In this document: positions 7,181-15,844 of the stretch, piece after piece
How the letters are laid out: each line of letters begins with the position of its first letter
How positions within the stretch are numbered: position 1 is the stretch's first letter
Source of the DNA: Deltaproteobacteria bacterium
Lineage (GTDB): Bacteria; Myxococcota_A; Polyangia; HGW-17
Assembly (NCBI GenBank): GCA_016937155.1
Contig: JAFGWM010000072.1
Coordinates: 1-36,323, forward strand
Reading direction: 5' to 3'
DNA: 36,323 nt
Position numbers and translations under genes: made by a program
The notes under the pieces: generated by a model
Database searches by the model: none
What the model was told of the DNA's origin: nothing
The model's input: the letters and a program-made list of their open reading frames with translations, nothing else

Positions 7181-7705
7181 ATGAATTTTGAAACTCTGCT
7201 GAAGGATGGTAAATTCGATGAGGCTGAGTTGCTTTGTCTGAAGCAGCTTCAGGAAACACCCGGAGATTATGAACTCCTTATCCGTTTGGGGGTCTGCAGA
7301 CAACTGAAGGGTGATGTTAAAGGTAGCGCTGGTGTTTTAGGGCAGCTGTCAGAAAATAATATCAGGGATGATAAAAACAGGAAAATTTACAGATCCCTTT
7401 CAGCGTGGGTTAAAAATGCTGCAGCTTGTGGAGTTGTAATCGGTATTGCAGTAACAGGATGTACTGGAAATACCGAAAAAAATAGTCAGGAAACATCTCC
7501 AGCAGCAATGAAGTCTGATGATGCTCCTTCCCTTCCTGTTATGGGGCCAGTTAAGGAACCTGTTAAAAAAGATAATTCAGATCCTATGGAGCCTGAGGAA
7601 AATGCTGATACTTCAGATATGGCAACAGTTCCTGTGAAAGATGATACTCCCAGAATGAAATATGGTGTTCGACCCAAGATGAGATATGGTGGTAGAATTC
7701 CGTAG
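7181..7705 (+). CDS. TPR-like protein with internal lipobox and KYG tail (paralogue 2)
   Basis: A 174-residue protein with the same architecture as its upstream neighbour. Residues 1-75 are TPR-like (LLKDGKFDEAELLCLKQLQE). A hydrophobic segment at about 78-93 ends in VTGC (Cys94). An acidic, Pro-rich spacer follows, then a tail with MKYGVRP and MRYGGRIP at the very C-terminus. The ATG at 7181 is chosen because AAGGAG overlaps the stop codon of the previous gene at the right spacing; an in-frame upstream ATG at 7040 lies inside that gene. The function is unknown. The shared layout implies a tandem duplication. Confidence 0.75.
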   Translation: MNFETLLKDGKFDEAELLCLKQLQETPGDYELLIRLGVCRQLKGDVKGSAGVLGQLSENNIRDDKNRKIYRSLSAWVKNAAACGVVIGIAVTGCTGNTEKNSQETSPAAMKSDDAPSLPVMGPVKEPVKKDNSDPMEPEENADTSDMATVPVKDDTPRMKYGVRPKMRYGGRIP

Positions 7706-7736
7706 TTTCCCTGATTTCATCAAAATGAGGTAATGG

Positions 7737-8735
7737 ATGAAAGTACTTTTTACCGGTAAGGTGTCTTTATTTCACCGGGATTTGATTAAAACAAATCTAG
7801 GTGATGATTTCGATTGTCTGTTTACTGAAAATTCTTCAACTTCTGATTTTAGAGAACTGGTGAAATCTGTTGAAGTGCTGGTTCATGGCTTTCCTACATT
7901 AAGTGTTCTTGCCGCATCTGAACAACTTAAGATGATCATTGTTCCATTCACCGGATTTCAGCAGATATCAACTGATACCCTTGAAGAGATCGAAAAAAGG
8001 AAAATTATCCTTCTGAATACACCTTGGAACAGTGCACATACTGCTCAGCACACAGTTGCGCTTCTTCTTGCCGCAAGTAATCGTATTCTTCCATATCATT
8101 TCAGGATGAAAGCAGGACAGTGGCCAAAATTTGAAAGCACTAATGAGAGTATTCCACTTTATGAAAGACATGTGGGGCTTTTAGGGTATGGCAGAATAAA
8201 TCAGATTGTGCATGGAATGCTTGTTCCTTTTCAGGCGAAAATAAGTATCGCCAACCGGACAGGTATAAAACCGGATGATTGTCAGTATGCGGTTGAAAAT
8301 ATATACAGTATATCTGATTTAAAGCTGTTTCTTGAAGCAGTTGATATTTTAGTTGTCAGTATTCCTCAGAATCCATCGACAATTGGACTTATAGGATATG
8401 ATGAACTCTGTATTCTGGGAAAAAACGGAATTCTGGTTTCAACAGCCAGAGGTCCGGTGATAGATGAAGGCGGACTTTATAAGGCACTCAGAGAAAAAGT
8501 CATTGATACCGCTGCAATTGATGTGTGGTATAACTATCACCCTGTGCCTGACAGCCTTGGAAGAAAGTATCCATGGAGAGAGGAGCATCCGTTTCAGGAA
8601 CTGGACAACCTCATTATGAGCCCTCACAGAGGAGCATCCCCCCTTTATCATGCACCCAGATGGATTCCTGTGTATGAAAACCTTAGAAATTATTTAAATG
8701 GCAATATTCTGGAGCTTACCGGTAGAATCATATGA
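7737..8735 (+). CDS. D-isomer-specific 2-hydroxyacid dehydrogenase-like protein
   Basis: A 332-residue protein of the D-2-hydroxyacid dehydrogenase family, NAD(P)-dependent reductases of 2-keto acids. The nucleotide-binding loop reads GYGRIN (150-155), an altered GxGxxG. The catalytic Arg (TARGP, Arg238) and His (SPHRG, His297) are present. The usual DVFxxEP motif reads DVWYNYHP (262-269), so the normal catalytic Glu position is Tyr267. It may belong to a divergent subfamily with another substrate, or be weakly active. GAGG lies 6 nt before the ATG. It follows the KYG protein by 31 nt and probably shares its transcript. Substrate unknown. Confidence 0.82.
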   Translation: MKVLFTGKVSLFHRDLIKTNLGDDFDCLFTENSSTSDFRELVKSVEVLVHGFPTLSVLAASEQLKMIIVPFTGFQQISTDTLEEIEKRKIILLNTPWNSAHTAQHTVALLLAASNRILPYHFRMKAGQWPKFESTNESIPLYERHVGLLGYGRINQIVHGMLVPFQAKISIANRTGIKPDDCQYAVENIYSISDLKLFLEAVDILVVSIPQNPSTIGLIGYDELCILGKNGILVSTARGPVIDEGGLYKALREKVIDTAAIDVWYNYHPVPDSLGRKYPWREEHPFQELDNLIMSPHRGASPLYHAPRWIPVYENLRNYLNGNILELTGRII

Positions 8736-8738
8736 AAA

Positions 8739-10949
8739 TCAGTTGATGGGGTTGATGATCTGCATATTCAGACCACCAGGGTAGGCATAGGAGTCGTAAC
8801 TGTCATATCCCAGAACAACAATACCGAAGGGAGCATCACCATCAAAAGTGTGAATGCCATCGCCAACAGATATTCTGGCTACCTCCCACTCAACTGGATT
8901 TACACCATCATTTATTGGAGTGAAGTTAGACTGAGCAACCACTGTTCCATCCATGAGAACATTGGAACCAACTGGTTTTATCAAAATGGCATGATCATAA
9001 ATCCAGTTGCTTGGTACGAGAACAATATAACTGTCCAGGAATTGAGCTACTGGAACCATCTGGGTCATAGCAGGATCTCCCGCACGATCCGTTGACGCAT
9101 TAGTGTAATAGGATGAAGAAAGATACTCCATTACCAGTATTGGTTTGTCAGCTGTTACAATAAAATCACCGGGATTTGCAATTGAACCTGAAATGGTAAG
9201 TTCCTGCATCTGTCCTGCATTAAGTGTTATTGGTGAAGCTGGAAGACCGGTTACTTCCGGACTGGCAGTGAACCATATATTTGTATTATCCTCACTGGCA
9301 AAAACCTGCCAGATAGTTGCTTCTGGTGTTCCTGTATTACGAACCGGCATACGTGCTGCTACATATACATTTCCCCATGACTGCAGTCCGATGAGTTGTT
9401 CCTCAAGATGATCACAGCAGCATCCCATTGCAGGGATATTGGCGCACCAGTGTGTGGAGAATACGGAAATGGGGTGGTTTGACTCAATATATGTCCCACT
9501 GAAACTGTTGTCTCCGGGGGTTTCAATCTGAACATAGTCACCTTCATTCATGACCTGAGTGAAAGTGTATGGCACATTAGCTGTAAGTGCAGGCATTGTT
9601 CCTCCCGCACTGGTATTCTGAGAAGAAGTGATGTTAATGACAGTTCCATCTTCGATGGCTGCAATATTGATCTGAGGATTTCCATATCCAATACCCCAGC
9701 CTACTACATAATAAAATCTGTCGAGGGAACTTGCCGGTAGAAGCAGACTGGCATCGGAAGTATAACTGCTCTGGCCATTAACAGGCTGGAATTGGTAAGC
9801 AATAACCGGTAAATCCGATACAATCTTATATGCACCACCAACATTGAAATTTGTGTAGTTTACATGTCTGTCCGGAAGATTGAACTGATACAAAGTACCC
9901 GGGGCAACACTTGATGTTTCAACAACAGTCCAGGTGTTTCCACTTTTTGACAGAACATCAACATTTGCAGTCTGTGTGGGATCTGTATTTGAAATAACAA
10001 CAGCGAACTGCAGTGCATCATAATTTTCCACAGGATCGTTGTTGGTATCAATGGCATAATAGACGCATCCCACGCTGGAACGGGTCATATCAGCTATTTC
10101 ACAGGGAGTTAAACAGTCTGAATCAACTATCCCGTCACAGTCATTGTCGATTCCATCCCCACAGGTTTCAAGAGCTGCAGGATTTCTTGTGGGGTCATTG
10201 TCATCACAGTCACCATTTTCAACTGTCCATCCATCCCCATCAATATCCTCATCGATAAGAAAGTCACAGTTGTTATCTATTCCATCACCTGGTATTTCAG
10301 CATTGAAGGGACCCCTTGTGGGATCATTTTCTGCACAGTCACCGTTGCAGGGTCCTGCTCCGTCTCCGTCAAGGTCAGGTTCTGCTGTATCAATAAATCC
10401 ATTACAGTCATTATCCACGCCATCAAAACAGTCTTCAATGGCACCAGGATGGACTTCACTGTTTGAATCGTCACAGTCACCGTCTTCAACTGTGTAACCA
10501 TCCCCATCAAAATCAGCATCTGTAATTCCGTCACAGTTGTTATCAATTCCGTCATCAGGAATTTCAGGGGAAGAGGGATTAATATCTGGATTTGAATCAT
10601 TGCAGTCACCGGCGCATGGTCCATATCCATCCCCATCCCCATCCGGCTCGTTATTATCAATGGCATTGTTACAGTTGTTATCAATTCCATCATCGCAGAT
10701 TTCAACTTCACCGGGGTTGATATCCGGATTTGAATCGTCACAGTCACCTTCAATTTCGTTATATCCATCCTGATCATCATCCACTAAAGGGTCTGAGGTG
10801 TTGGTGGAATTGTTAGTTGTATTATTTGTGGTGTTGTTCAGGGTTGTATTATTCAAACTGTTTGAATTGCCTTTATTTGAATACCCGATGCCGTCGCAAC
10901 TGATCAGAGTTGATAAAAAGAATGCCATAAGTAATAAATATTTAATCAT
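8739..10949 (-). CDS. Surface lipoprotein with five MopE-type repeats and an IgGFc-binding-like domain
   Basis: A 736-residue exported lipoprotein. The signal peptide ends in LISC (Cys18), followed by an Asn/Thr-rich linker (about 24-52). Residues 57-279 contain five Asp-rich units of the MopE putative metal-binding type, with alternating DGDGDGY, GDCDDSNP and DGIDNNCDG motifs. From about 283 to the end there is a beta-rich domain resembling the IgGFc-binding N-terminal family (blocks such as YKIVSDLPVIAYQFQP, FSGTYIESNHPISVFSTHW and AILIKPVGSNVLMDG). Homologues occur as large surface proteins in myxobacteria; the ligand is unknown. AAGG lies upstream of the ATG. It is 33 nt downstream of the VWA lipoprotein gene, likely the same operon. 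The repeats could bind Ca2+ or Cu; not determinable here. Confidence 0.88.
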   Translation of the reverse strand: MIKYLLLMAFFLSTLISCDGIGYSNKGNSNSLNNTTLNNTTNNTTNNSTNTSDPLVDDDQDGYNEIEGDCDDSNPDINPGEVEICDDGIDNNCNNAIDNNEPDGDGDGYGPCAGDCNDSNPDINPSSPEIPDDGIDNNCDGITDADFDGDGYTVEDGDCDDSNSEVHPGAIEDCFDGVDNDCNGFIDTAEPDLDGDGAGPCNGDCAENDPTRGPFNAEIPGDGIDNNCDFLIDEDIDGDGWTVENGDCDDNDPTRNPAALETCGDGIDNDCDGIVDSDCLTPCEIADMTRSSVGCVYYAIDTNNDPVENYDALQFAVVISNTDPTQTANVDVLSKSGNTWTVVETSSVAPGTLYQFNLPDRHVNYTNFNVGGAYKIVSDLPVIAYQFQPVNGQSSYTSDASLLLPASSLDRFYYVVGWGIGYGNPQINIAAIEDGTVINITSSQNTSAGGTMPALTANVPYTFTQVMNEGDYVQIETPGDNSFSGTYIESNHPISVFSTHWCANIPAMGCCCDHLEEQLIGLQSWGNVYVAARMPVRNTGTPEATIWQVFASEDNTNIWFTASPEVTGLPASPITLNAGQMQELTISGSIANPGDFIVTADKPILVMEYLSSSYYTNASTDRAGDPAMTQMVPVAQFLDSYIVLVPSNWIYDHAILIKPVGSNVLMDGTVVAQSNFTPINDGVNPVEWEVARISVGDGIHTFDGDAPFGIVVLGYDSYDSYAYPGGLNMQIINPIN

Positions 10950-10982
10950 TTTAATACCTTCCCTCTCAGGGAAATCATGTTG

Positions 10983-12128
10983 TCAGTCTACAATACAAGC
11001 GAACGTTGCAGTAAGATTATGCTGAACTCCATCTCTCAAAGAATCACAGGCTTGCCCGTAGAGCTCAATTGACGTCATTTCAGCAGAGTTAAAGTCCCAT
11101 CCATCAGTTTTTGTACCATCTCTGGGAACTTCTCCTCCATCCATATAAACATGAACATAGTTGGGGAACTGTGGCGGTTCATCAAGTTCGATCACACACG
11201 AAATCACGCTTACAGCTATTGTCTGCAGGGCAGTGCTCAGTTCAGACTCATTTTCTGCACTGTAATACTGTGTAGGAGCTCCCTGTTGTGCCTGTCCTCC
11301 TGCAACAGCCATTTCGTTGAGCAGATTTACATACTCACTGGTGCCGCTAAGGCCTATTACAAAGGTATCTATTCCTTTATCATTGCTCATGGAGGTTATT
11401 ACACTCAGGGAATTTGTATCATCAAGGCAACTGTATCCAAAAATGCATGAAGCAGGATAGTTGGTGCAGCAATACTCCGGTGAAGCATATGTGCAACTGC
11501 ATCCTGAGGAAGCATCCACAAAATAGTTGCAGTTGGGTCCACCATCCGTTGCAAGAATTATAAACTTGGGTGATGCCGGATCGCCAAAATCATCGAGTGA
11601 TGATGCTGCATTTTTAATGGCAGCAGCAGTGGGTGTACCACCTTGAGGAACGGTATTTATCAAATGGTACAGTATCTCATCCCTGTTGTTTAATCCGAAG
11701 GAAACAACAGGACCAGCAGTCTCACACTGATCATTCACAGGATATATAAGCAGTCCAAATTTTACGCTGCCCTCAAATTGTGTGAGTGCGGTATCCACAG
11801 CGGAAATAACTTCTTCCCATCTGGAAAGTCCAGGTGTAGCACCATCTTCAAGCATTGAGCCGCTGGAATCAATAACAAGATACACTTCTGCCGGTGGGCT
11901 TGCCTTTAGACTGAAATTTTTTGGATCACACCCAACCATGCCGTCATTATTGGAATTGTTCAATATATCATTGGCATTGTTGTTATTCAGGGTGTTGTTA
12001 TTGGAATTGGTGTTGTTTGTAATTCCCCCGTCCGAAGAGGATGAAAAAATAAGCCCACCAACTCCGTCGGAACATGAAGCCAGTATCATAAATAAAAAAA
12101 GTGGAAATAATTTTTTAACCATAGCCAT
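10983..12128 (-). CDS. von Willebrand factor A domain lipoprotein
   Basis: A 381-residue lipoprotein. The signal peptide MAMVKKLFPLFLFMILASC ends in a lipobox at Cys19. An Asn-rich linker follows (about 38-62). A VWA domain has a complete metal-ion-dependent adhesion site: DSSGS (87-91), a GGTPTAAA threonine loop and the ATDGG aspartate. A Cys-rich insertion (CSCTYASPEYCC and nearby) and a C-terminal Cys-containing region suggest several disulfides. The frame is open from an ATG at 12161, but the signal peptide begins at 12128 or 12122, where AAGG/AAAGGG motifs sit at good spacing. It is transcribed before the MopE/IgGFc lipoprotein, and both share an Asn-rich post-lipobox linker, so they may act together at the surface. 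Confidence 0.87.
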   Translation of the reverse strand: MAMVKKLFPLFLFMILASCSDGVGGLIFSSSSDGGITNNTNSNNNTLNNNNANDILNNSNNDGMVGCDPKNFSLKASPPAEVYLVIDSSGSMLEDGATPGLSRWEEVISAVDTALTQFEGSVKFGLLIYPVNDQCETAGPVVSFGLNNRDEILYHLINTVPQGGTPTAAAIKNAASSLDDFGDPASPKFIILATDGGPNCNYFVDASSGCSCTYASPEYCCTNYPASCIFGYSCLDDTNSLSVITSMSNDKGIDTFVIGLSGTSEYVNLLNEMAVAGGQAQQGAPTQYYSAENESELSTALQTIAVSVISCVIELDEPPQFPNYVHVYMDGGEVPRDGTKTDGWDFNSAEMTSIELYGQACDSLRDGVQHNLTATFACIVD

Positions 12129-12296
12129 ACCCTTTACCTTGAAGCTCCTAGAGTTTATCACAATTTTTTAGTTTCGTTATTGAATTTTGTAGAAAACTTT
12201 CAATTGAATAGAATTTTTATAAAAATTATGCTACATGGGACACCTGCGGTTTTTCACACCAATAAGCAGTTATTCAAACCAAAGAAAAGGATTGCA

Positions 12297-13346
12297 ATGA
12301 TAAACGAATCTTTTTATGCACTTACACCTGATATGGTTATCCAGACTCTTGAAAAAAGTGGTCTACAGCCAACAGGTCATATAATGACTCTCAACAGTTA
12401 TGAAAACAGGGTTTATGATCTTAAACTTTCTGATGATACACATGTGGTGACAAAATTTTATCGTCCCGGCAGGTGGTCTCAGGAACAGATTATGGAGGAG
12501 CATAATTTTCTTTTTGAGCTGCAAAGTGAGGAAATACCTGTCTGTGCTCCTTTAAAATTTTCTGATGGTTCCACTGTTCATGAAACCTCCGGGATTTTTT
12601 ATGCAGTATGGCCCAGAACAGGCGGACGAAGTAAATTTGAGCTGAATGATGAGGAAATGGAGGTTCTTGGAAGGTATCTGGCGAGAATACACAACGTGGG
12701 GGCAGCACAAAAGGCCAACCACCGAATTGAGTTGAACACTGAAACGTATGCCCGGAACCCTCTGAGATATTTGCTTGATAATAACTTTATTCCCCTGCAT
12801 CTGGCAAAAAGATATGAAGAAACAGTATATGGTATATCTGAGATTTATGATGTTCTCAGCAAGGATATTCCTGTACACAGAATTCACGGTGACTGCCATC
12901 TGGGAAATCTGCTGTGTGGTAGTCATGGGTGGTTTTTTCTGGATTTTGATGATTTTCTCACCGGTGTTCCTGTTCAGGATATTTGGATGATTTCAGGGGA
13001 CAGAGATGAATACGGGAAGAGACAGCAAAGAATATTAATAGAAGCGTATCGGCAGTTCAGGGATTTTAAGGAAAGCTGGCTGAATCTGATTGAACCACTG
13101 AGGGGGCTCAGATTTATACACTATTCAGCCTGGATTGCCAGACGATGGGAAGATCCCGCCTTTCAAAAAGCCTTTATTAATTTTGGCACAACTGATTACT
13201 GGGAAAAGGAGACTGTTGATCTTGAAAAGCAGCTATTGCATATACGTGAAAATGTTCAATCGTTGCCCTTTTCGCTAAAACATGAAGCAGTGGAGGAAGA
13301 AAAGGAACTGACCAACAAGGATTTTTTCTGGGACATGGATGACTGA
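12297..13346 (+). CDS. srkA: SrkA/YihE-type stress response Ser/Thr kinase
   Basis: A 349-residue kinase of the SrkA (YihE) family, close in length and motif order to the E. coli protein: LNSYENRVYDL (32-42), VTKFYRPGRW with the ATP-site Lys53, HGDCHLGN (197-204), and the metal-binding LDFDD (215-219) followed by VQDIWM. In E. coli it protects against envelope and DNA-damage stress death. AAGG ends 6 nt before the ATG at 12297, which matches the family N-terminus; the frame is open from 12180 but the extra residues look non-native. It stands alone, divergent from the VWA lipoprotein and convergent with the nucleotidyltransferase, with 3 nt between stops. Confidence 0.93.
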   Translation: MINESFYALTPDMVIQTLEKSGLQPTGHIMTLNSYENRVYDLKLSDDTHVVTKFYRPGRWSQEQIMEEHNFLFELQSEEIPVCAPLKFSDGSTVHETSGIFYAVWPRTGGRSKFELNDEEMEVLGRYLARIHNVGAAQKANHRIELNTETYARNPLRYLLDNNFIPLHLAKRYEETVYGISEIYDVLSKDIPVHRIHGDCHLGNLLCGSHGWFFLDFDDFLTGVPVQDIWMISGDRDEYGKRQQRILIEAYRQFRDFKESWLNLIEPLRGLRFIHYSAWIARRWEDPAFQKAFINFGTTDYWEKETVDLEKQLLHIRENVQSLPFSLKHEAVEEEKELTNKDFFWDMDD

Positions 13347-13349
13347 TCC

Positions 13350-14411
13350 CTATTTGAAGAGCATCGGCGCTTCCAGTTTTGCCCGTTCATAGTCGGGATG
13401 TCTACCAATATCAAGCCAGTATTCCATCAGAGGAAATCCATCAACTTTCATGTCTTTTTCAATCAGGTGTCTTATAAGATCTGTCATTGAAAATCTTCCT
13501 GCTTCAGGTATTTCTTTAATGACTTCAGGGGAAATAACATAAATTCCGGCATTGACATGAAACCAGAACGATGGTTTTTCGTCAAGACCGGTCATTGAAT
13601 CACCTTCAAGATTCACAACACCATAAGGAACCTGAAGTTCATACCTGTGAAGTGTAACAGTCATGGATGCCTCGGATTCAAGGTGATGAGAAAAAAGATT
13701 TTCATAATTAAGCGTTGTGAGAATGTCACCGTTCATCACCAGAAAAGGTTCTGCCGGCAGAGGGGTCATCATCGATAAAGCACCAGCAGTGTCCCTTGGC
13801 TCATCTTCAATCAGATAATCAATTGTAATTCCCAGTCTGCTTCCATCACCAAAATGTTTCTGAACCATCTGGGCATGATGCCTGAGTGAAATCCAGATTT
13901 TATTGACTCCATGTTCGATCAGCCCTCTTATTATCCACTCAAGCACCGGTTTCCCAGCTACATTCAGCATAGGCTTGGGAACATTTTCGGTCAATGGTCT
14001 CAACCTCATTCCCATTCCACCGGCCATGATTACAGCCATCTCCGGTCCTTTTTTGTCTCTAATGAGATCACCAAGTACTGCCATATCCACCGGGCGATTT
14101 CGTTCATCCAGGAGTGGAAGATGATTTAGACTCATGGCTTTCAGACGATTAATGGCCTCTTCATGACTCAAACCTTCCATTGCAACCTGTGGGCTTTTAA
14201 CCATTATCTCTTTTACAGGTGTGGATAGTTTTACATGTCTCAGCAGGGCTCTTCTGAAATCACCATCAGTAGCAATTCCCCTGAGGATATTATCCTCCAC
14301 TACGAGTACAACGCCTTTTGCGCCTTTATCAAGAGTTGACATTGCCTCGTAAATGGTTGTGTCAGGAGAAACAAAAAGTTTTTCAACTGTTTTTCCTAAA
14401 AATGGTGCCAT
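13350..14411 (-). CDS. CBS-domain sugar nucleotidyltransferase (PtmE-like)
   Basis: A 353-residue protein with two N-terminal CBS motifs (about 1-120) and a sugar-phosphate nucleotidyltransferase domain. The latter has the signature AGGMGMRLRPLT (130-141), then VPKPML, a MNGDIL metal site, and DEKPSFWFHVNAGIYVI. The CBS-nucleotidyltransferase fusion is the layout of Campylobacter PtmE, which makes GDP-glucosamine for legionaminic acid synthesis. Its position 25 nt downstream of a NeuB-family gene supports a similar role. A mannose-1-phosphate guanylyltransferase-type activity is an alternative. The CBS pair may sense nucleotides. Confidence 0.85.
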   Translation of the reverse strand: MAPFLGKTVEKLFVSPDTTIYEAMSTLDKGAKGVVLVVEDNILRGIATDGDFRRALLRHVKLSTPVKEIMVKSPQVAMEGLSHEEAINRLKAMSLNHLPLLDERNRPVDMAVLGDLIRDKKGPEMAVIMAGGMGMRLRPLTENVPKPMLNVAGKPVLEWIIRGLIEHGVNKIWISLRHHAQMVQKHFGDGSRLGITIDYLIEDEPRDTAGALSMMTPLPAEPFLVMNGDILTTLNYENLFSHHLESEASMTVTLHRYELQVPYGVVNLEGDSMTGLDEKPSFWFHVNAGIYVISPEVIKEIPEAGRFSMTDLIRHLIEKDMKVDGFPLMEYWLDIGRHPDYERAKLEAPMLFK

Positions 14412-14436
14412 GGCTTTTTCCTTTCAACAGGGAGAA

Positions 14437-15474
14437 TTATCTGAAATCGTCCCATGTTAGAATATCGAGAGCTTCCTTATCCTTTTGAATTTTCATGCCA
14501 TTGATGATATCTGCGTACTCTGGAGAAATTCCTGTTCCCGGGCGCATGGCAAGAAGTGTCCCGGAATCAATAACTGAACCTTTTTTCAGTTTAACGGGTG
14601 TCACCAGACTCCGTTTTGCAGCGAAAGCAGTATTTTGTTCATCCCTGACAGGTATTTTGATTCCGGTGCCCATTGCCTTTGATATTTTTTTCAGACCCTT
14701 GGATAATGCTGCCAGTTCATCAGGCTCTATTGAAGCCCTGTGATCAGGACCAGGAAGGCTTTTATCAAGGGTAAAATGTTTTTCAATAACATGAGCTCCA
14801 GAACTGCCGGCAGCCAGAGCTATTTCAATTCCTTGCGTGTGATCACTGAATCCGCACTTTATTCCTGTGGCAGTTTCCATTGTTTTTATGGCTCTGAGAT
14901 TTACGCTTTCAGGCGGGGCTGGGTAACTGGATGTACAGTGAAGGAGACACAAATTGTTCTCAGTGTTTTCACCCATGACTTTTCTGATTTCAGAGACTGC
15001 TCTTTCCACGGTTCCCAGATCCGCCATTCCGGTACTGACAAGCATTGGCTTTTTTAGTGAAGCAATTAGTTTCAGGTGTTTGTGAAAAGTGAGGTCACCA
15101 CTTCCGGTTTTGTAAAAGTCAACGAGATTGGCAAGAAATACTGCACTTTCACTGTCAAACGGGGTTACTATGAAATCAATAGACACACTTTTGGCAAGTT
15201 CTCTCAGTTCAATGAATGCTTCATCAGGCAGAACAAGTTTTCTGAGCATTTCAAGCTGAGTGCCCTCTGATGTTGCTGCTACCTGATACTTCGCTTTTTG
15301 TGCTGATGGGATAACAAGTTTTTCCGGGTGGAACATCTGAAATTTAATAGCGTCAGCTCCACTCTCTGCAGCCGCCAGAGTAAGGTTTCGGGCTATTTCA
15401 ACGTTACCATTGTGGTTTACACCTGCCTCAGCTATGAGATAGGGTTTTGATCTGTTTTCCAGAAAAAAATTCAT
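14437..15474 (-). CDS. neuB: NeuB-family nonulosonic acid synthase (sialate/legionaminate type)
   Basis: A 345-residue synthase that condenses phosphoenolpyruvate with a hexosamine to make a nine-carbon sugar acid. It shows AEAGVNHNG near residues 15-23, DAIKFQ, a STGMADLG block, GFSDHTQG, and EKHFTLDKSLPGPDHRASI (metal and substrate residues). The C-terminal 60 residues form the SAF (antifreeze-like) domain (RSLVTPVKLKKGSVI...LAMRPGTGI). AGGGG precedes the ATG. With the PtmE-like gene it suggests N,N'-diacetyllegionaminate rather than sialic acid, but the specificity is inference. No dehydratase, aminotransferase, epimerase or CMP-transferase of the pathway is in the window. Confidence 0.9.
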   Translation of the reverse strand: MNFFLENRSKPYLIAEAGVNHNGNVEIARNLTLAAAESGADAIKFQMFHPEKLVIPSAQKAKYQVAATSEGTQLEMLRKLVLPDEAFIELRELAKSVSIDFIVTPFDSESAVFLANLVDFYKTGSGDLTFHKHLKLIASLKKPMLVSTGMADLGTVERAVSEIRKVMGENTENNLCLLHCTSSYPAPPESVNLRAIKTMETATGIKCGFSDHTQGIEIALAAGSSGAHVIEKHFTLDKSLPGPDHRASIEPDELAALSKGLKKISKAMGTGIKIPVRDEQNTAFAAKRSLVTPVKLKKGSVIDSGTLLAMRPGTGISPEYADIINGMKIQKDKEALDILTWDDFR

Positions 15475-15606
15475 AAAATCCCCTTTATGATCCGTTTTTT
15501 TTGGCCGTTTTAATAAAATTACGACTTATTTAAATACAGATCATGTGGATCAACTCGGAAGGAAAATGAAAAATTTTAGATATTTTGTATGGGCAGGTGG
15601 CTGCTC

Positions 15607-15780
15607 TCAGTTTTCTTTTTTAGGAGTAAACCCCAGGCATGGTGTTCCGGTGGAGTTTTTAATTATCACTGAAGGCAACTGTTTTCCTTTTATCTGATAA
15701 AGCCTGCAGCCGCGAGGGAATTTCGGATCATAGGTAACATAAAAATTTACACATTTAAAACAGTTGATTGGTGAAGCCAT
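15607..15780 (-). CDS. Small conserved Cys-motif protein, 57 aa
   Basis: A 57-residue protein beginning MASPINCFKCVNFYVTYDPK. It has a CxxC pair (Cys7, Cys10), then FPRGC (Cys25), KGKQLPS and GTPCLGF (Cys48). The spacing suggests a four-cysteine metal site. I recognise this pattern (CxxCxxFYVTxDxxFPxGC, then QLPS, then C) as a recurrent small bacterial family, sometimes mislabelled as a uracil-DNA glycosylase; its function is unknown. The start lacks a strong ribosome-binding site. It lies 132 nt upstream of neuB on the same strand and may be co-transcribed with it. This is the only gene I can support between neuB and recQ. Confidence 0.72.
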   Translation of the reverse strand: MASPINCFKCVNFYVTYDPKFPRGCRLYQIKGKQLPSVIIKNSTGTPCLGFTPKKEN

Positions 15781-15815
15781 ACGTGTGATGTTATCTTCAG
15801 TATCAGATTTTATGC

Positions 15816-15844
15816 AATAAATTTTAAAAATTTTCTGTAGTCAA
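15816..15844 (-). promoter_or_regulatory. Possible promoter for the 57-aa gene
   Basis: On the minus strand TTGACT (15839-15844) is followed after 17 nt by TTTATT (15816-15821), about 36-41 nt upstream of the small gene's ATG. The -10 match is weak in an AT-rich region. Confidence 0.3.

Noticed and set aside
10100-10790. Periodic DNA repeats resembling a minisatellite or CRISPR array, with open frames on both strands
   Set aside because: The periodicity is explained by the five Asp-rich MopE-type repeats of the lipoprotein gene; units differ in length and no spacer pattern exists.
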